Assembly (NCBI RefSeq): GCF_900117445.1
Contig: NZ_FPEJ01000012.1
Coordinates: forward strand, 1-32,114
Length of the DNA: 32,114 bases
From: Hyphomicrobium sp. NDB2Meth4
GTDB taxonomy: Bacteria; Pseudomonadota; Alphaproteobacteria; Rhizobiales; Hyphomicrobiaceae
Direction: 5' to 3'
The translations under genes were made by a program, and so were the position numbers. Of this stretch, positions 1 to 7,764 are shown piece after piece. Below the pieces are notes generated by a model. It did not search any database. It was not told where the DNA came from and worked only from the letters and a program-made list of their open reading frames with translations. Every line of letters begins with the position of its first letter. Position 1 is the first letter of the stretch.

Positions 1-253
1 TCACATAGGGCTTTACGTATGCCGGCGGCATGAGCCGGACCCGATGGCCGAGCTTCTCGATCGTGCGGGCCCAGTGATGCGCGGTCGCGCAGGCCTCGAT
101 GCCGACGAGGCACGGCTCTAGCTTGGCAAAGAAGGCCTCGACCTTCCCGCGGCGGAGCTCACGGCTGAGGACCTTCTCGCCATGTGCGTCGACGCCGTAG
201 GCGTGAAAAACATTCTTAGCGATATCGAGACCGACTGTGACCGGCTGCACCAT
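1..253 (-). CDS. IS110-family transposase, N-terminal part (partial)
   Basis: This is the first 84 or so codons of the same DEDD recombinase found intact at 30731-31759. ATG is at 253, with a GGAGGAAG ribosome binding site just upstream. The visible part contains the first acidic residue of the DEDD site (VGLDIAKN) and the second (GIEAC). The reading frame is open to the window edge and the nucleotide changes I checked against the right copy are silent, so the gene is probably intact. The C-terminal Transposase_20 part is outside the window. Confidence 0.88.
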   Translation of the reverse strand, partial: MVQPVTVGLDIAKNVFHAYGVDAHGEKVLSRELRRGKVEAFFAKLEPCLVGIEACATAHHWARTIEKLGHRVRLMPPAYVKPYV

Positions 254-328
254 CTGACTTCCTCCATCTCATGCCCGAAAACCATACCGGTCTTCGGGCC
301 GGGTGATGGATGCCGTCCACAGCATCAA
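1..328 (-). mobile_element. IS110-family element, left copy, cut by window edge
   Basis: This stretch is the near-identical reverse complement of 30657-30984. It covers the 5' tip, a short 75-bp leader and the N-terminal third of the transposase. Identity with the right copy starts at 328, at AGCATCAA, and runs to the window edge. The few differences include synonymous changes near 110-130. The copy points left, so the two IS copies are inverted relative to each other, with their left ends facing the interior. The rest of the element lies outside the window. Confidence 0.9.
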
Positions 329-722
329 AAGGAGACCTTGTCTCCTATCTAAAAGAGACAGAGCAGAATGCTCCCGTTAGGCCCAGAGGGCGCTGCCGAC
401 GACCGGTTCTCGGCAGCTTCTTCCGTCAGCTGGTTACCAGGAAGCAATCTTTAGCCAGCGGACAGAAACGTCATCTCACCTCAAGCTCCGCTCGCCGAGA
501 GTTGCCGATATGGAAGCTCAGCCACCAGTGCGTCCGCTTACCGGAGCATTCGGGTCGCTTGGGCGAGTGGCCAGAGAATTCGCGTTGCATGCTTGATCTG
601 ATCGGGTGCGCGGCATAGCGGCTCGGAGGTGACCCGAACAAGGATTGTTGCGCCTGACGCTCCGCAAATTTGTCTTGAACAATCGTTCTAGACTCTCTAT
701 GTCTGGATCCGAGGAGAGTGAG
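329..722. other. Intergenic stretch, no convincing gene
   Basis: About 390 bp lie between the IS tip and the TetR gene. Directly beside the IS end is the palindrome GGAGACCTTGTCTCC (331-345). A GCTGCCGA/TCGGCAGC stem (392-417) is followed by a short pyrimidine run and could be a weak terminator. The open frames here lack ribosome binding sites or recognisable products. The stretch may be remnant sequence left by the IS insertion. Confidence 0.6.
677..688. promoter_or_regulatory. Putative TetR operator upstream of the TetR gene
   Basis: GAACAATCGTTC is an inverted repeat (GAAC/GTTC) 34 bp before the TetR start codon. It resembles the core of the palindrome at 1317-1338 (GAATGACCGTTC), so both fit GAAYRAYCGTTC. 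The likely reading is autoregulation plus control of the downstream pair. Confidence 0.5.
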
Positions 723-1301
723 ATGCCCTGGGAAAAGCAGTTCGACAAGCAAGCCGCTCTGGACAAGGCGTTGCAGGCCTTCTGGACGCGAGGCTATGAG
801 GCCACGTCCATGCAGGAGCTCGTCGACTGCACGGGTGTCAATCGCGGGAGCCTTTATGCAACGTATGGCGACAAGCGCGCCCTCTTCATTTCGGCGCTGC
901 ACATGTACGACGATGCGCGTCGACGGATGCTCTCGGAGTTCGAAGCACGCTATCCGCCGCGCGACGCGATCCGGCGTGTGTTTCTGTCGTTCATGACGGG
1001 TCTTACGGAGGACGGCAGCAATCGCGGCTGCTTCATCACCAATACGGCCCTCGAGCTCGCCGCTCACGATGCAGAGATCCGCGACATCGTCGCGACGGCG
1101 CAGCAGGACGTGGAGGATTTCTTCAAACGCATGGTGAAGTGCGGCAAGGCTGCGGGGAACATTGCAGATCATGTGAAGCCGGCAGATGCCGCACGAGGTC
1201 TGCTGGCTTCGCTCCTTGGGTTCGTCGTTCTTGTCCGCAGCCGTCCCGAACCGGCTCTACTTCAGGGGGTGCTCAGCGATGCGTTGCGGCGCCTCGACTG
1301 A
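723..1301 (+). CDS. TetR/AcrR-family transcriptional regulator
   Basis: A 192-residue one-domain repressor of the TetR type. Residues about 8-55 form the DNA-binding domain, with the helix-turn-helix around TSMQELVDCTGVNRGSLYAT followed by the usual GDKRALF. The remainder is the ligand-binding helical domain, with Cys in NRGCFI and MVKCG that might serve as electrophile sensors (inference). The start at 723 was chosen because GGAGAGTGAG precedes it; earlier in-frame ATGs at 645 and 699 lack a comparable site. It lies just upstream of a tautomerase and an AhpD-like gene on the same strand. Similar palindromes lie before this gene and before that pair, so it probably represses both. The effector is unknown. 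Confidence 0.9.
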   Translation: MPWEKQFDKQAALDKALQAFWTRGYEATSMQELVDCTGVNRGSLYATYGDKRALFISALHMYDDARRRMLSEFEARYPPRDAIRRVFLSFMTGLTEDGSNRGCFITNTALELAAHDAEIRDIVATAQQDVEDFFKRMVKCGKAAGNIADHVKPADAARGLLASLLGFVVLVRSRPEPALLQGVLSDALRRLD

Positions 1302-1316
1302 TGATTTTTTTGTCCT

Positions 1317-1338
1317 ATTTGGAATGACCGTTCCAAAT
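1317..1338. promoter_or_regulatory. Operator palindrome before the tautomerase gene
   Basis: The arms ATTTGGAA and TTCCAAAT are perfect over 8 bp around a 6-bp centre (TGACCG). The palindrome lies between the TetR stop and the tautomerase start, about 30 bp before the latter. Symmetry, length and position fit a TetR-family binding site, and its core matches the site at 677-688. Confidence 0.7.
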
Positions 1339-1368
1339 GTTCGACCAGCCAACCAATGGAGAGATGGA

Positions 1369-1584
1369 ATGCCACTCGTACAGATCAAAGGGGTCGGAGG
1401 CTATCTGACCCTCGACCAGAAGAAAGAGATGATCGCCAAGGTGACGGACGCGGTCTTGTCGGTCGAAGGCGAAGGCCTTCGGGACGTGACCTGGGTCACG
1501 ATCGAGGATGTCCAGCCTGGGGCCTGGGGCGTTGGCGGCAAACCCGTCACGGATGACGACCTGCGTCGTCTCGCGGGGCGATAA
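1369..1584 (+). CDS. 4-oxalocrotonate tautomerase-family protein
   Basis: A 71-residue protein of the 4-OT fold. Like the family it starts Met-Pro, and after Met removal Pro1 is the catalytic base. The N-terminal beta strand PLVQIKGVGGYL and the helix QKKEMIAKVTDAVL fit the family; later come TWVTIEDV and GAWGVGGKPV. Length is typical (60-75). ATG at 1369 is preceded by GGAGAG and an operator palindrome. It is followed after 8 bp by an AhpD-like gene, so the two are probably co-transcribed. The substrate is unknown; such TetR-controlled tautomerase/AhpD pairs suggest handling of reactive carbonyls or electrophiles (inference). Confidence 0.88.
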   Translation: MPLVQIKGVGGYLTLDQKKEMIAKVTDAVLSVEGEGLRDVTWVTIEDVQPGAWGVGGKPVTDDDLRRLAGR

Positions 1585-1592
1585 CGAAGGAG

Positions 1593-2168
1593 ATGAGCAT
1601 GACCTACAAAATCAACACGCTTCCACTGCTTTCCATCGAGGGGGCGACGGGCAAGGCCAAGGCCCTGCTCGAAAAGGCCAAGCAGTCGCTCGGCTTTGTC
1701 CCAAACATGTATGGGGCAATGGCGAACGAACCGGCGCTCCTGGAAGTTTATTTGAGCGCCTATGCTACGTTTCGTGCCGAGTGCGGCTTCAGCCCCGTGG
1801 AGCAGGAGGTGATCTTCCTCGTTATCAGCCGCGACAACGGCTGCGACTACTGCGTGGCGGCGCACAGCTTCGTCGCCGATCACATGTCCAAGGTTCCGGC
1901 ATCGATCACGGATGCGATCCGCGACGGACGACCGATCGACGATCCTAAGCTTGCCGCCCTCGCCACCTTCGCTTCACGAATGGTCGCATCCCGCGGACGC
2001 CCGAGCGATGCCGACGTGGCGGCATTCAAGGCCGCCGGCTACGGCGAGAGGAACATCCTGGGTGTAATCCTCGCCATCAGCGTCAAGACGTTGAGCAACT
2101 ACACCAACCATGTGTTCCACACACCGGTGGACGAAGCATTTGCGTCGCGCCTTTGGAAAGCGGCATAG
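1593..2168 (+). CDS. Carboxymuconolactone decarboxylase/AhpD-like peroxidase
   Basis: A 191-residue helical protein of the CMD/AhpD superfamily. It carries the AhpD-type proton relay E72...C84-x2-C87-x3-H91 (NGCDYCVAAH), so a thiol peroxidase activity is plausible. The N-terminal segment LLEKAKQSLGFVPNMYG is typical of the peroxidase-related branch. The start at 1593 has a GAAGGAG site. It follows the tautomerase by 8 bp and shares its operator region. A second protein of the same branch is encoded at 13260-13808 and a divergent third at 21072-21638. The physiological substrate cannot be read from sequence. Confidence 0.88.
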   Translation: MSMTYKINTLPLLSIEGATGKAKALLEKAKQSLGFVPNMYGAMANEPALLEVYLSAYATFRAECGFSPVEQEVIFLVISRDNGCDYCVAAHSFVADHMSKVPASITDAIRDGRPIDDPKLAALATFASRMVASRGRPSDADVAAFKAAGYGERNILGVILAISVKTLSNYTNHVFHTPVDEAFASRLWKAA

Positions 2169-2259
2169 GAGGACGCATTGGGGTGCGGCGTGGCCAGCTG
2201 CACCTCTCGCCCTTCGCAGTGATGGGCGTCGCGAAGCCGATGGGGAGCTTCTGCCCACT

Positions 2260-2832
2260 TCACAGTTCACCCCCCAGTAACTCGTTTGGGAGCGACTTCA
2301 AGAACTCGCGGAACGGCCGTGTCGTACCCATTCCGCGCGAGAAGACCAAGCTGCCCTGCAGCATGATCACACCACGTTCGGCGCGGTTGCGGGCTTCCCT
2401 CTTGTCCACTCCCGCATCAGCCATGACGGCAGCGAGCGCCTCAATCCAGGCTTCGAAGATCTGCTTGATGGCTTTGGTGAACGGCCCTTCGTGAATTCGA
2501 GCCGATGACAGCATGTTGAGCAGACAGGCCTGTTTGCCGCCGGAGTAGAAGGCGTCCAGCTGCCGTGCCATCTCTTTCACCCGATCCGCCGGCGCACCGT
2601 CGCCCTTCAGTGGTGCAAGGATGTGCTCTTCAAGCCAGACCCCGGCGCTGTCGAGAACCTCTCGCGCCATCTGCTCCTTCCCTCCCGGGAAGCGGTGATA
2701 AAGGCTCGCCTTCTTAAGGCCCGTCGCCTCCGACAGCATGGCAAGGGTAGCGCCCTCGTAGCCGACGTCGCGGAACACGCAACTCAACCGATCCATCAGT
2801 TGCTCATCGTCAACCGACGCCTTGCGCCCCAT
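2260..2832 (-). CDS. TetR/AcrR-family regulator, divergent from the DsrE-like gene
   Basis: A 190-residue TetR-type repressor. The helix-turn-helix is in about residues 26-50 (ATLAMLSEATGLKKASLYHRFPGGKE), followed by a C-terminal domain of the TetR_C type with MLQGSLVFSRGMG near the end. The start at 2832 was chosen because AAGGAGATCC precedes it; the longer frame would run through the operator region. The gene is divergent from 2963-3340, and the space between holds two near-identical palindromes containing TACCG/CGGTA. Repression of itself and of the DsrE-like gene is therefore likely. The conserved Cys at QACLLNM is typical of this subfamily and could sense electrophiles (inference). Confidence 0.9.
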   Translation of the reverse strand: MGRKASVDDEQLMDRLSCVFRDVGYEGATLAMLSEATGLKKASLYHRFPGGKEQMAREVLDSAGVWLEEHILAPLKGDGAPADRVKEMARQLDAFYSGGKQACLLNMLSSARIHEGPFTKAIKQIFEAWIEALAAVMADAGVDKREARNRAERGVIMLQGSLVFSRGMGTTRPFREFLKSLPNELLGGEL

Positions 2833-2855
2833 CGGATCTCCTTCCTGGAAATTGA

Positions 2856-2873
2856 TTACCGAACGAACGGTAA
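2856..2873. promoter_or_regulatory. TetR operator 1
   Basis: TTACCGAACGAACGGTAA has perfect TTACCG/CGGTAA arms. It lies 24 bp upstream of the TetR start codon, so its placement suits autorepression. It shares its arms with operator 2 at 2916-2931. Confidence 0.75.
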
Positions 2874-2915
2874 AATTGTGCTTGACATCGCAGGCTTGCT
2901 CCCTCAGTTGAGTTA

Positions 2916-2931
2916 TACCGATCGTTCGGTA
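2916..2931. promoter_or_regulatory. TetR operator 2
   Basis: TACCGATCGTTCGGTA has perfect TACCGA/TCGGTA arms and lies 31 bp before the DsrE-like start. A TTGACA hexamer is at 2882-2887, but the spacing to TTATAC at 2913 is too long for a standard promoter, so the exact promoter is not assigned. Confidence 0.75.
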
Positions 2932-2962
2932 ATAGTCAAACAATTAGCAGGAGTGTTCTTCC

Positions 2963-3340
2963 ATGTCCAAAACAGCAATCGTGGTCTACTCAGATCCCAA
3001 GGCCGGCTCGGAGGAGGCCCTTGGCCGCCTCTTCAATGCGATGTTCGTGGCCTACGAGCTCAAGGAGAAGAAGCAGGAAGTCGCACTGATCTTCCAGGGA
3101 GCCGGCGTCCGCTGGGCAAGCGAGGTCGTGAAGCCGGACCATCCCGCCCACGCCCTCTACAATGCTGTGAAGGACACGATTGTCGGTGCCTGTCGCGGTT
3201 GCGCCGATGTCTTTGGAGCCACCGATGCCGTCAAGTCGGCTGGCGTGCCGCTCGTCAACGAGAAGGCCATCCCTGGGACCTCCGGCATCATCGACCTCTC
3301 GAAGTATCTCGATGCTGGGTATCGCGTGCTGAACTTCTGA
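2963..3340 (+). CDS. DsrE/DsrF-like small protein
   Basis: A 125-residue cytoplasmic protein of the DsrE-like fold. The N-terminal strand KTAIVVYSDP, the helix EALGRLFNAMFVAYELKEKK and the segment VALIFQGAGVRW are typical. Cys77 and Cys80 (ACRGCADVFGA) sit where sulfur-carrying or redox Cys occur in relatives. The start ATG follows an AGCAGGAG site. It is single and is divergent from a TetR gene with two operators between them, so it is probably induced by the TetR ligand. DsrE proteins move sulfane sulfur, but this lone TetR-linked type has no established reaction. Confidence 0.8.
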   Translation: MSKTAIVVYSDPKAGSEEALGRLFNAMFVAYELKEKKQEVALIFQGAGVRWASEVVKPDHPAHALYNAVKDTIVGACRGCADVFGATDAVKSAGVPLVNEKAIPGTSGIIDLSKYLDAGYRVLNF

Positions 3341-3352
3341 GCGATGCGCGCC

Positions 3353-3376
3353 GCGGGCGCTGCTCGCGGCGCCCGC
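3353..3376 (+). terminator. Hairpin after the DsrE-like gene
   Basis: GCGGGCGC pairs with GCGCCCGC around an 8-nt loop, 13 bp after the stop codon. There is no U-tract, so it may be only a transcript-end stabiliser. Confidence 0.4.
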
Positions 3377-3530
3377 CAATCAAGAAGGGAAGAGAGGTCC
3401 TGAACTAACCCTCGACCCGTGATGGCTGACTTGCTCATCGAGACCGGGAGTCGCGACGAGCAAAGCGACTCCTGAGGGTTCGCCGACGCGAAGATGAAAC
3501 CTGCGTAGCCAAGACATGCCTGCGTCCAGT

Positions 3531-3556
3531 GTAACCATCCTCGAAGCCCACCCGAA
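3531..3556 (+). promoter_or_regulatory. ECF-type promoter GTAACC-N16-CGAA
   Basis: GTAACC (3531-3536, preceded by TG) is followed exactly 16 bp later by CGAA (3553-3556). It lies about 50 bp before the start of the small secreted peptide gene. It is one of five exact copies of this bipartite element in the window and is probably read by the sigma factor encoded at 11284-11880. Confidence 0.75.
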
Positions 3557-3606
3557 TATCCGCGACGTGCCACTTGGGGGCACTGTTCCACCCAAAGGAG
3601 AAGAGC

Positions 3607-3750
3607 ATGAAAGCGGTTTTCGCAATCCTCGTCGGCGTGATGGCTCTCGGGGTGACGACGCTCGGCGCCGCTGCCGATGAAAAGACCTGCAAGCCGGGTC
3701 AAGTCTATGACGAGGCGCAGGGCAAGTGCGTCACTCCACGCGGATCCTAG
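3607..3750 (+). CDS. Small secreted peptide with one Cys pair
   Basis: A 47-residue protein. It has a signal peptide (MKAVFAILVGVMALGVTTLGAAA) and a mature part of about 25 residues reading DEKTCKPGQVYDEAQGKC, with two Cys 14 apart that could form a loop disulfide or bind metal. The ribosome binding site AAAGGAGAAG is strong and correctly spaced. A GTAACC-N16-CGAA promoter lies upstream, which ties the gene to the presumed ECF sigma regulon together with the Cys-rich secreted proteins at 17904-18852. No named family is recognised; function unknown. Confidence 0.75.
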   Translation: MKAVFAILVGVMALGVTTLGAAADEKTCKPGQVYDEAQGKCVTPRGS

Positions 3751-3777
3751 GATCGGCGCCGAACTGCGTGAAGCTGC

Positions 3778-5268
3778 GTGACAGGTAGATCACCTCTCCT
3801 CTCGAGGCATGGACGCGCTGCACGGGATGCGGAGGAATTCGCATCCCGCCTGCTCTTGCGGGCGTGGTGGATGGCGGCCATCTCGACCGTTGTCTTCTCG
3901 GCGACGCTCGCAGTGCTCTCAGGCCGGTTTGGCTACGACGTCGACGTCATTGACATGCCCTGTTTGACGCTCGTCGGACTCCTGGTTGGAGCAGGCGCCG
4001 CGTATTCAAGTGGGCTTCCACGCTTGGTCGTGGCGTCCGGATCATCGGGCTCACAACATAGATTCCTGGCGATCGCGCTGACTGCAGGCCTCGTGGCGCG
4101 GCTCATTATGTTCGGAAGCGCGCCGATCCTCGAGGATGACTACAACCGCTATCTCTGGGACGGCGCCGTCACCGCGCATGGCTACAGTCCTTACGCAGTG
4201 CCACCGCTTGCCGTAATCGAAGGCCGCGTTCAGGGCCCGCTGCAAGATCTTGCGGCAGATGCCGGCGCAGCGCTTGGGCGCATCAATCACAAATCCCTGA
4301 CCACGATCTATCCGCCCGTCGCGCAAGGGGCGTTTGCGCTCGCCCATCTGATCGGGCCGTGGAGCCTTGCGGCATGGCGCGGTGTGCTGCTGGCGTTCGA
4401 CGTCGCCACCCTCGGCCTACTCGTTCTGATGCTCGATGTGACCGACCGCTCGCGCCTTTGGTGCACGCTCTACTGGCTCAATCCCGTGGTCCTCAAGGAA
4501 GTATTCAACTCCACGCATATGGAGGCCGTCATCCTGCCCTTTGTGCTTCTCGCGTTGCTGCTGGCAATGCGGCGTCGGCCGCTCGCGGCTAGCACGGCTC
4601 TCGGCCTTGCCGCCGGCGCCAAATTCTGGCCGGCACTATTGTTGCCCTTGATGCTGCGTGGTGCATGGCCCAGGGAGAGGACGAGATCGGCCGCAGCGGC
4701 GCTGGTCTTTGCTGGCCTGTTCACGCTGTGGCTGGCACCCATGGTGATTCACGGTGTCGATGAGGCGAACGGGCTGGTCGCTTACGCTGATGGCTGGCAA
4801 ATCAACAGCGCCCTGTTTCCGGTCATCGTTGGCCTGCTTTCATCGTTCCGGGACTGGATCGGATTCAGCGCTGTAGATGCCAATGGTCTCGCGCGAATGC
4901 TGATTGCGATTCTTCTGGCGGTGTTGGCTCTTTTCCTAGCCCACCGTCGACTGAACGGACTCGATGATCTTATCGCGCGCGCAAGCGTGGCCGTTAGCGC
5001 GCTGGTGCTGCTCTCTCCTGCCCTCTATCCCTGGTACACGGTGTGGATGGCGCCGTTCTTGGTGTTTCGCCCGTACCGGGCGTTTCTCATGCTGACTGCA
5101 CTCATCCCCCTTTACTATTCGTTCTTCCACTTTGCGGCGCGCGGGACCCTCGAGATCTTCAACTCATACGTCGTCCCAGGCATCTGGGCTCCAGTGTGGA
5201 TCGTGCTCTTCTGGGGCATGGCGGGCGCGGCTTTCTCCTATCGTGAGTGCGCAAGGAGTCAGCAATGA
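3778..5268 (+). CDS. GT-C type membrane glycosyltransferase (DUF2029/GT87-like)
   Basis: A 496-residue integral membrane protein with about 10-12 hydrophobic segments. The first large periplasmic loop contains EDDYNRYLWDG (119-129) followed by GYSPYAVPP, the acidic signature of GT-C transferases that take sugars from polyprenyl-phosphate donors. Further family-like elements are TIYPPVAQ, HMEAVILPF, GAKFWPAL and ALYPWYTVW. The start is GTG at 3778, the first possible start after an in-frame stop; no good ribosome binding site is visible, so the N-terminus is uncertain. The stop overlaps the next start (ATGA), so translation is coupled to a polyprenol-sugar synthase-like GT2. The two probably form a donor-making and donor-using pair in the envelope; the acceptor is unknown. 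Confidence 0.82.
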   Translation: MTGRSPLLSRHGRAARDAEEFASRLLLRAWWMAAISTVVFSATLAVLSGRFGYDVDVIDMPCLTLVGLLVGAGAAYSSGLPRLVVASGSSGSQHRFLAIALTAGLVARLIMFGSAPILEDDYNRYLWDGAVTAHGYSPYAVPPLAVIEGRVQGPLQDLAADAGAALGRINHKSLTTIYPPVAQGAFALAHLIGPWSLAAWRGVLLAFDVATLGLLVLMLDVTDRSRLWCTLYWLNPVVLKEVFNSTHMEAVILPFVLLALLLAMRRRPLAASTALGLAAGAKFWPALLLPLMLRGAWPRERTRSAAAALVFAGLFTLWLAPMVIHGVDEANGLVAYADGWQINSALFPVIVGLLSSFRDWIGFSAVDANGLARMLIAILLAVLALFLAHRRLNGLDDLIARASVAVSALVLLSPALYPWYTVWMAPFLVFRPYRAFLMLTALIPLYYSFFHFAARGTLEIFNSYVVPGIWAPVWIVLFWGMAGAAFSYRECARSQQ

Positions 5269-5969
5269 GAGATGGGCGGCGGATCGGCGTCATCATCCCG
5301 GCGCTGAACGAGGAGAACGCGATCGGGCTTGTCATTGGAGATATACCGGCGTGGGTCGATGAGATCGTCGTCGCCGACAACGGCTCCGGCGACGCAACTG
5401 TCTTTGAGGCGTCAAAGGCCGGGGCGCGCGTGGTCAGCGAGCTAGAGCGCGGCTACGGAGCCGCCTGCCAAAGAGGTCTTCAAGCATTGGAGGCTGCCGA
5501 CGTGGTGGTGTTCGTCGACGGCGATTACAGTGACGATCCTCGTCAGATGAGTCTTCTCGTCGATCCCATCCTCTCAGGGACAGCCGATCTCGTGATCGGC
5601 TCGCGCGTCATGGGTCGCGTTGAGCGCGGCGCACTCCTTCCCCAGCAGCGGTTCGGAAACTGGCTCGCCTGCCGCCTGATGCGGTACTTCTTCGGCGCGT
5701 CTTATTCCGATCTGGGACCATTTCGGGCGATACGGGCCGGCGCGCTGGAGAATCTCGCCATGCAGGACCGGGCCTTTGGGTGGACGGTCGAGATGCAGGT
5801 CAAGGCTGCCCGGACGGGAATCGCCACGATGGAGGTACCGGTGAGCTACAGGCGTCGTATCGGCGTCTCGAAGATTTCAGGAACGGTTTGCGGGACGATT
5901 CTTGCCGGACTGACAATTCTGCGCGTCATCTTCAAATTTCGCCATGCGAATTGCAGGGCTGCAGCCTAG
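5265..5969 (+). CDS. GT2 glycosyltransferase, polyprenyl-phosphate sugar synthase-like
   Basis: A 234-residue soluble GT-A fold enzyme of family 2, similar to dolichyl-phosphate mannose synthase-type proteins. The nucleotide-binding strand is IGVIIPALNEENAIG (7-21). VADNGSGD (37-43) and the metal-binding acidic motif VDGDYSDD (84-91) follow. SDLGPFRAI and WTVEMQVKAA are typical of the acceptor half. There are no C-terminal transmembrane helices. ATG at 5265 overlaps the preceding stop by 4 bp, and AAGGAGT lies before it; the earlier in-frame ATG at 5247 is less likely. It probably charges a lipid-phosphate sugar for the GT-C partner. The sugar is not predictable. Confidence 0.85.
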   Translation: MRDGRRIGVIIPALNEENAIGLVIGDIPAWVDEIVVADNGSGDATVFEASKAGARVVSELERGYGAACQRGLQALEAADVVVFVDGDYSDDPRQMSLLVDPILSGTADLVIGSRVMGRVERGALLPQQRFGNWLACRLMRYFFGASYSDLGPFRAIRAGALENLAMQDRAFGWTVEMQVKAARTGIATMEVPVSYRRRIGVSKISGTVCGTILAGLTILRVIFKFRHANCRAAA

Positions 5970-6028
5970 GCTCCTACGGCTAAGCCCTCGGGCGCGAGGC
6001 TTGCCGCCATGGCAGATCTTGAGCTGTG

Positions 6029-6892
6029 TCAGCCCCTGAGCCCGCGCACATAGGCTGCCGTGAGCTGGTGGCGCGGCTGCTCGAACAAGCGACGGCACTG
6101 GTCAAACTCGATCAGAGTGCCGGCGCGGTCATTGACCCAGAAGAACGCCGCGTAGTTGGCAATGCGCCGGGCCTGGCCGAGATTGTGTGTGACGATGACG
6201 ACCGTATAGCGGCCGCGCAGTGTTTCTATGAGATCCTCGACGACCGCGGATGACAGCGGGTCGAGCGCACTGCAGGGCTCGTCCATCAGCAGGATTTCGG
6301 GTTCGAGCACCAGCGCACGTGCCATGCAAAGGCGCTGCTGCTGGCCTCCCGAGAGAGACAGCGCGGCGCCGTCAAGCCGATCCTTGACCTCATCCCAAAG
6401 GCCCACGTCGACGAGGCTCCGCTCGACGCGAGCCGCAAGCTCGCTACGGCCCGTTATGCCGTGCTCCTTGAGTGGCATCTCCAGATTGCGGCGGATGGAC
6501 AGCGGAAACGGATTGGGCTTCTGGAAGATCATGCCGACGCGTTGCCGCAGGGCTTGGACGTCCACGCCGGAGCTGTGGATGTCCGCGCCATCGAGCATGA
6601 TGCGGCCTTCTACCCGGCATCCCGGAATGAGATCGGTCAGGCGATTGAGGCACGAAAGGAGGCTCGTCTTGCCGCATCCCGACGGACCAATGAGCGCCGT
6701 GATGCAACCCCGGTAGATATCCAGGCTGACATCCTTGAGGGCGGGCTTCCCGCCGTAGCCAAGAGACAGGCCATCGACCCGGATCTGCGTCTCAGGCCTG
6801 CAGCATGGAGGGCCCGAAAGCAGCGGACCGACAGTGTACGCCTTCCCATCGACAGCTTCGACAAGGCCTTCGCTCTCGCCGGTGATCGTCAT
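6029..6892 (-). CDS. pstB: Phosphate ABC transporter ATP-binding protein PstB
   Basis: A 287-residue ABC ATPase that energises phosphate uptake. Walker A is GPSGCGKT (69-76), the Q-loop is in FQKPNPFP (123-130), the signature is LSGGQQQR (180-187), Walker B is ILLMDEP (200-206), and the H-loop is in VIVTHN. FQKPNPFP and the spacing are typical of PstB. About 35 extra residues at the N-terminus precede the ABC domain. ATG at 6892 overlaps the pstA stop (ATGA), so it was preferred to the longer frame from 6934. It is the last gene of arsM-pstS-pstC-pstA-pstB, and no phoU follows. The neighbouring arsM suggests a role in phosphate supply under arsenate stress, or in arsenate entry. Confidence 0.93.
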   Translation of the reverse strand: MTITGESEGLVEAVDGKAYTVGPLLSGPPCCRPETQIRVDGLSLGYGGKPALKDVSLDIYRGCITALIGPSGCGKTSLLSCLNRLTDLIPGCRVEGRIMLDGADIHSSGVDVQALRQRVGMIFQKPNPFPLSIRRNLEMPLKEHGITGRSELAARVERSLVDVGLWDEVKDRLDGAALSLSGGQQQRLCMARALVLEPEILLMDEPCSALDPLSSAVVEDLIETLRGRYTVVIVTHNLGQARRIANYAAFFWVNDRAGTLIEFDQCRRLFEQPRHQLTAAYVRGLRG

Positions 6893-7764
6893 GATGCTGT
6901 GATCCTTCGCTTGAGGGTCCTCTCGGCAAGCCACGACGCAGCGCCATTGATGAGAATGAGAAGCGCAATGAGCACGAGCGCGGAGGCATATGCGCTGCGG
7001 TCGCCGCCTGCGACGTTCATTGTGAGGTCGTAGATGTGCACTGAGATGGCGCGGCCCGAGTCAAGCAGTGAGGCGGGCATGCGGTCTACGTAGCCGCTCG
7101 TAAATATCAGCGCGGCTGTCTCCGCCATGGCACGGCCGATTCCAAGCATCAGTCCCGCCACCAGGGCTGGTGCGGCCGCGGGAATGAGCACGTTCACCAG
7201 TGCGCTGGCCTTTGAAATGCCGAGCGCAGCCGCTCCCAGACGCCAGTCGTTAGGGACGGTTCGCAGTCCAGATTCGGCTGTACGAATGAGGATCGGCAGG
7301 ACCATGCACGCCAGCGTCAGCCCGCCGGAAAGTATCGAGAATCCCAGGCCCAGCCACACGCAGAAAAATGCATTGCCGAACAGCCCGAATACAATCGAGG
7401 GGACACCGGCGAGAATGTCGAGGCTGAGGCCAATCCAATATCCGGCACGGCCGCCCGGGCGTGAGAACTCGGAGAGTAGGATCGCGGTAGCTAGGCCCAG
7501 AGGCGCCGAAACGGCAAGCGCGACGGTGAGAATGAGCACTGTAGCGAGCAGAATTGGTGCAATGCCGCCATTGCGTCCGGCGCTACGCGGCGCTGCGGTG
7601 AGGAATTCCCAACCTATACGGTTGGCGCCGTGCCAGACAATGTCGAGCAGGAGCCAGCCGAACGTCGAGGTGATCACCACCACGGCGGCCAACACGAGCA
7701 GCTGGAGTGTGCGGTCGCGCAGAGCGATCCGGTGAGCGCTCCTATAGACGGCGAGACTATGCAT
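6889..7764 (-). CDS. pstA: Phosphate ABC transporter permease PstA
   Basis: An inner-membrane permease of about 291 residues. After a hydrophilic start it has about six transmembrane segments. The permease coupling motif is in ALGISKASALVNVLIPAAAPALVAGLMLGIGRAMAETAAL, the EAA-type loop that contacts PstB. GIAPILLATVLI and GVPSIVFGLF are typical of PstA/PstC. ATG at 7764 overlaps the pstC stop by 8 bp; a GTG at 7782 in the same frame is possible. It pairs with PstC to form the channel. Confidence 0.92.
   Translation of the reverse strand: MHSLAVYRSAHRIALRDRTLQLLVLAAVVVITSTFGWLLLDIVWHGANRIGWEFLTAAPRSAGRNGGIAPILLATVLILTVALAVSAPLGLATAILLSEFSRPGGRAGYWIGLSLDILAGVPSIVFGLFGNAFFCVWLGLGFSILSGGLTLACMVLPILIRTAESGLRTVPNDWRLGAAALGISKASALVNVLIPAAAPALVAGLMLGIGRAMAETAALIFTSGYVDRMPASLLDSGRAISVHIYDLTMNVAGGDRSAYASALVLIALLILINGAASWLAERTLKRRITAS

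Noticed and set aside
310-618. 102-residue plus-strand open frame beside the IS end
   Set aside because: It begins inside the IS tip, has no ribosome binding site and no recognisable family features.
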